From the NCBI RefSeq assembly GCF_000153185.1, contig NZ_CH724155.1, positions 103,218-167,217 on the forward strand: a stretch of DNA of 64,000 nt. Direction: 5' to 3'. Made by a program: the position numbers and the translations under genes. Below the pieces are notes generated by a model. That model did no database searches, was not told the origin of the DNA, and saw nothing but the letters and a program-made list of their open reading frames with translations. The stretch comes from Reinekea blandensis MED297 (GTDB lineage Bacteria > Pseudomonadota > Gammaproteobacteria > Pseudomonadales > Natronospirillaceae). Numbering within the stretch: position 1 is the stretch's first letter; each line of letters starts with the position of its first letter. This document shows positions 62,401-64,000 of the stretch, piece after piece.

Positions 62401-62439
62401 GTGTGAACAAACGACCGGACTCGCTATTCAGGAACATTC

Positions 62440-62829
62440 ATGGCTAAAAAGAAAGCGCAATCGCTGTCAGACCTGGACAGTCTGTTCGGGTCGTCACGGG
62501 TTTACTCCACCGAAGACGGTCGCATTTGTCCTGATTGCGACCATCCGGTGGACGACTGCCAATGCCAGCGTGATATCGTGCCCGACGGTGATGGCATCGT
62601 CCGATTGCGTCGGGAAACCAAAGGACGCAAAGGCAAAGGTGTCACGCTGGTCGATGGTGTTCTGTTAGCACCATCGGACTTGAAAAAGCTGGCCAAAGAA
62701 CTGAAAGCCCGCTGTGGTACCGGAGGCACGGTGAAAGACGGTGTCATCGAAATTCAGGGTGAACATCGCGATCTGCTGCTGAGCGTACTGACCGATAAGG
62801 GCTATCAGGTCAAAAAAGCCGGCGGCTGA
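62440..62829 (+). CDS. yciH: YciH/Sui1-family translation initiation-related protein
   Basis: 129 residues. Two cysteine pairs near residues 28-44 precede the SUI1/eIF1-like core, with KDGVIEIQGEHRDLLLSVL near the end. Bacterial homologue of eIF1; may check initiation fidelity. Third in the fklB-yciH-DUF1244 run. Confidence 0.93.
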   Translation: MAKKKAQSLSDLDSLFGSSRVYSTEDGRICPDCDHPVDDCQCQRDIVPDGDGIVRLRRETKGRKGKGVTLVDGVLLAPSDLKKLAKELKARCGTGGTVKDGVIEIQGEHRDLLLSVLTDKGYQVKKAGG

Positions 62830-62859
62830 GGCCGTTCCACTCATTACGGATAAACCGAC

Positions 62860-63162
62860 ATGAACAAGCAAACACAGACTGAAATCGAAGCTGCCGTGTT
62901 CCGCCGATTGCTGGAGCATCTGGATACTCGTAAAGATGTGCAGAACATCGACTTGATGAACCTCGCCGGCTTCTGCCGAAATTGCCTGTCAAAGTGGTAT
63001 AGCGAAGCGGCGGATGAACGCGGTGAAACCATCGATAAAGAGGCTGCCCGCGAACGTGTGTATGGCATGCCTTACGAAACCTGGAAGGCCCGTTACCAGA
63101 CTGAGGCAACCGCTGAGCAACAGGCACAGTTTAACAAAACGCAGAGCGGAGACCCTTCATGA
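62860..63162 (+). CDS. DUF1244-family protein
   Basis: 100 residues, soluble, with the signature NLAGFCRNCLSKWY (two cysteines three apart) and GMPYETWKARYQ typical of DUF1244. The function is not established. It overlaps the next gene by four bases. Confidence 0.85.
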   Translation: MNKQTQTEIEAAVFRRLLEHLDTRKDVQNIDLMNLAGFCRNCLSKWYSEAADERGETIDKEAARERVYGMPYETWKARYQTEATAEQQAQFNKTQSGDPS

Positions 63163-63794
63163 GCGGGCAATGGGCAAAAAGCGTCAGCTACCGTGATGCC
63201 CTGAATGGGCTGCAGGAACGCTTTGACCGGCTCTCTACCCAGGACCGGGTGGCCAGCCATGAGCTTTTTCCGAATCTGTCGTCCATCGACGGTTACCTGT
63301 TTGCCATTAATGCGGCACCGGCGTCTTTATCACCGACGGAATGGTTGGGAGATCTGTTGCCACTGATTCAACAACCGGATGAGGCACCGGCGGATGCCGT
63401 CAATCTGTTGATCTCGTATGCCACGCACAGTAAATCGCGTCAGGTGCAACAGAAGTATGCTCTGCCCGAAGTTGGATCTGATCCGGTGAAAGCGATGCAA
63501 CCCGGCAGTCCGATGAACAGCTTCAGTCACGGTTTTGAAGTGGGCTATCGCCGGGTTGAATCGATCTGGTCTGCCTTGTTGGCAGAATCGCTGCGTCAGG
63601 AACTGGAATCGCAACGGTTTGCGTTAACGTTCTTTGCCAGTGCTGAAAACGCGCGCACCTATCTGCGCAATCGCAACTCCGATATGCGTCCGGATCAGTT
63701 GGCCGAACAGGTACTGAAAACCCTGCCGAAGGCAGCCGACTTACACGTTCGCTTAGGAATGGCCACGGAAGCGGATCGAGGCGCAACGCACTAA
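63159..63794 (+). CDS. UPF0149 (YecA-like) protein
   Basis: 211 residues. The segment SSIDGYLFAINAAPASLSPTEWLGDLLP has the DGFLTAL...SPSEWLP pattern of YecA-family UPF0149 proteins, and helices fill the rest. There is no C-terminal SEC-C zinc motif. The function is unknown. Translationally coupled to the DUF1244 gene by an ATGA overlap. Confidence 0.7.
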   Translation: MSGQWAKSVSYRDALNGLQERFDRLSTQDRVASHELFPNLSSIDGYLFAINAAPASLSPTEWLGDLLPLIQQPDEAPADAVNLLISYATHSKSRQVQQKYALPEVGSDPVKAMQPGSPMNSFSHGFEVGYRRVESIWSALLAESLRQELESQRFALTFFASAENARTYLRNRNSDMRPDQLAEQVLKTLPKAADLHVRLGMATEADRGATH

Positions 63795-63822
63795 GGGTCG
63801 TTGAGCCTCGCTTGTTTAAACA

Positions 63823-64000
63823 TTAAAAGCGGAAATGGTAACCCACCTGGGCGTTTAATGTGGCGGTTACACCGGAGTAACCAAGTAACTGCCAGTTCGC
63901 TTCAACGTCAGCCGGATCTCTGTATACCAGCTTCAGCTCCATGGCACTTGAGGGATGGTTCCAAATCAGTCCGGCGCCATATTGCAGGCCGGAGTATGGT
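63823..64000 (-). CDS. Outer-membrane beta-barrel protein, C-terminal part only
   Basis: The last 58 codons of a leftward gene; the start is beyond the window. The visible end has short amphipathic strands with alternating aromatic and polar residues (SGLQYGAGLIWNH, QVGYHFRF) and closes on a terminal phenylalanine, the outer-membrane barrel insertion signal. Family not determined from a fragment. Convergent with the UPF0149 gene. Confidence 0.6.
   Translation of the reverse strand, partial: PYSGLQYGAGLIWNHPSSAMELKLVYRDPADVEANWQLLGYSGVTATLNAQVGYHFRF

Overview
The window is a stretch of gammaproteobacterial chromosome around the replication origin. Evidence: the leftward block dnaA-dnaN-recF-gyrB, the rightward block rpmH-rnpA-yidC-mnmE, an AT-rich gap with DnaA boxes between them, and two ParB-type parS palindromes flanking gyrB. 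Gene content (aa3-type cytochrome oxidase cluster with Cox11, SURF1, SCO and a DUF2909 protein; YheV; DsbA next to cytochrome c4; several c-di-GMP synthases; many short-overlap operons) suggests an aerobic, heterotrophic, probably marine or saline member of the Oceanospirillales/Pseudomonadales sphere. A Saccharospirillum/Reinekea-like organism is my guess from style only. I saw no tRNA, rRNA, CRISPR array, insertion sequence or prophage gene.

Layout. 0-3.6 kb: activated methyl cycle genes metK, ahcY, metF, with AGCTG-rich hairpins in the gaps. 3.6-6 kb: a folded intergenic repeat, then argC, a small lipoprotein and rsmE, coupled by 4-base overlaps. 6-12.3 kb: antiporter, methyltransferase, acyltransferase, MFS carrier, small outer-membrane protein, glutathione transferase, and a tandem pair of PspB-like small membrane proteins. 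12.3-22.5 kb: an isolated beta-galactosidase with a LacI/GalR-type operator, dtd-pip, and two large TPR-containing diguanylate cyclases. 22.5-31 kb: the leftward cytochrome c oxidase operon coxB-coxA-cox11-coxC-SURF1-(thioredoxin-like)-ctaA-ctaB-SCO, with one small DUF2909 gene on the opposite strand. 31-41 kb: MATE transporter, purE-purK-side genes, yheV, a hotdog dehydratase, engB, cytochrome c4, dsbA, an EEP-family nuclease/phosphatase and a third diguanylate cyclase. 41-45.6 kb: a hybrid histidine kinase, a GNAT enzyme, and a coupled peroxiredoxin / alkyltransferase-like / GNAT operon.

45.6-56.4 kb is the origin region. Replication genes run away from oriC on both sides. The usual yidD between rnpA and yidC is missing, and mnmE is not followed by mnmG-rsmG-parAB; instead there are a Nudix hydrolase, a GNAT enzyme, a lipase-like hydrolase and ribA. 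59-64 kb is a rightward set of an FAD protein, a rhomboid protease, a DsbA-family FrnE-like protein, an FKBP isomerase, YciH, a DUF1244 protein and a UPF0149 protein, ending in a truncated outer-membrane protein gene that runs off the window.

Most of the window is conserved housekeeping DNA. The points I consider worth a second look are the parS pair (one site lies inside recF), the composite fold downstream of metF, the 1072-residue apparently P-loop-less ATPase-TPR-GAF-GGDEF protein, the tandem PspB-like genes, the secondary DnaA-box cluster before ribA, and several small or family-less genes.
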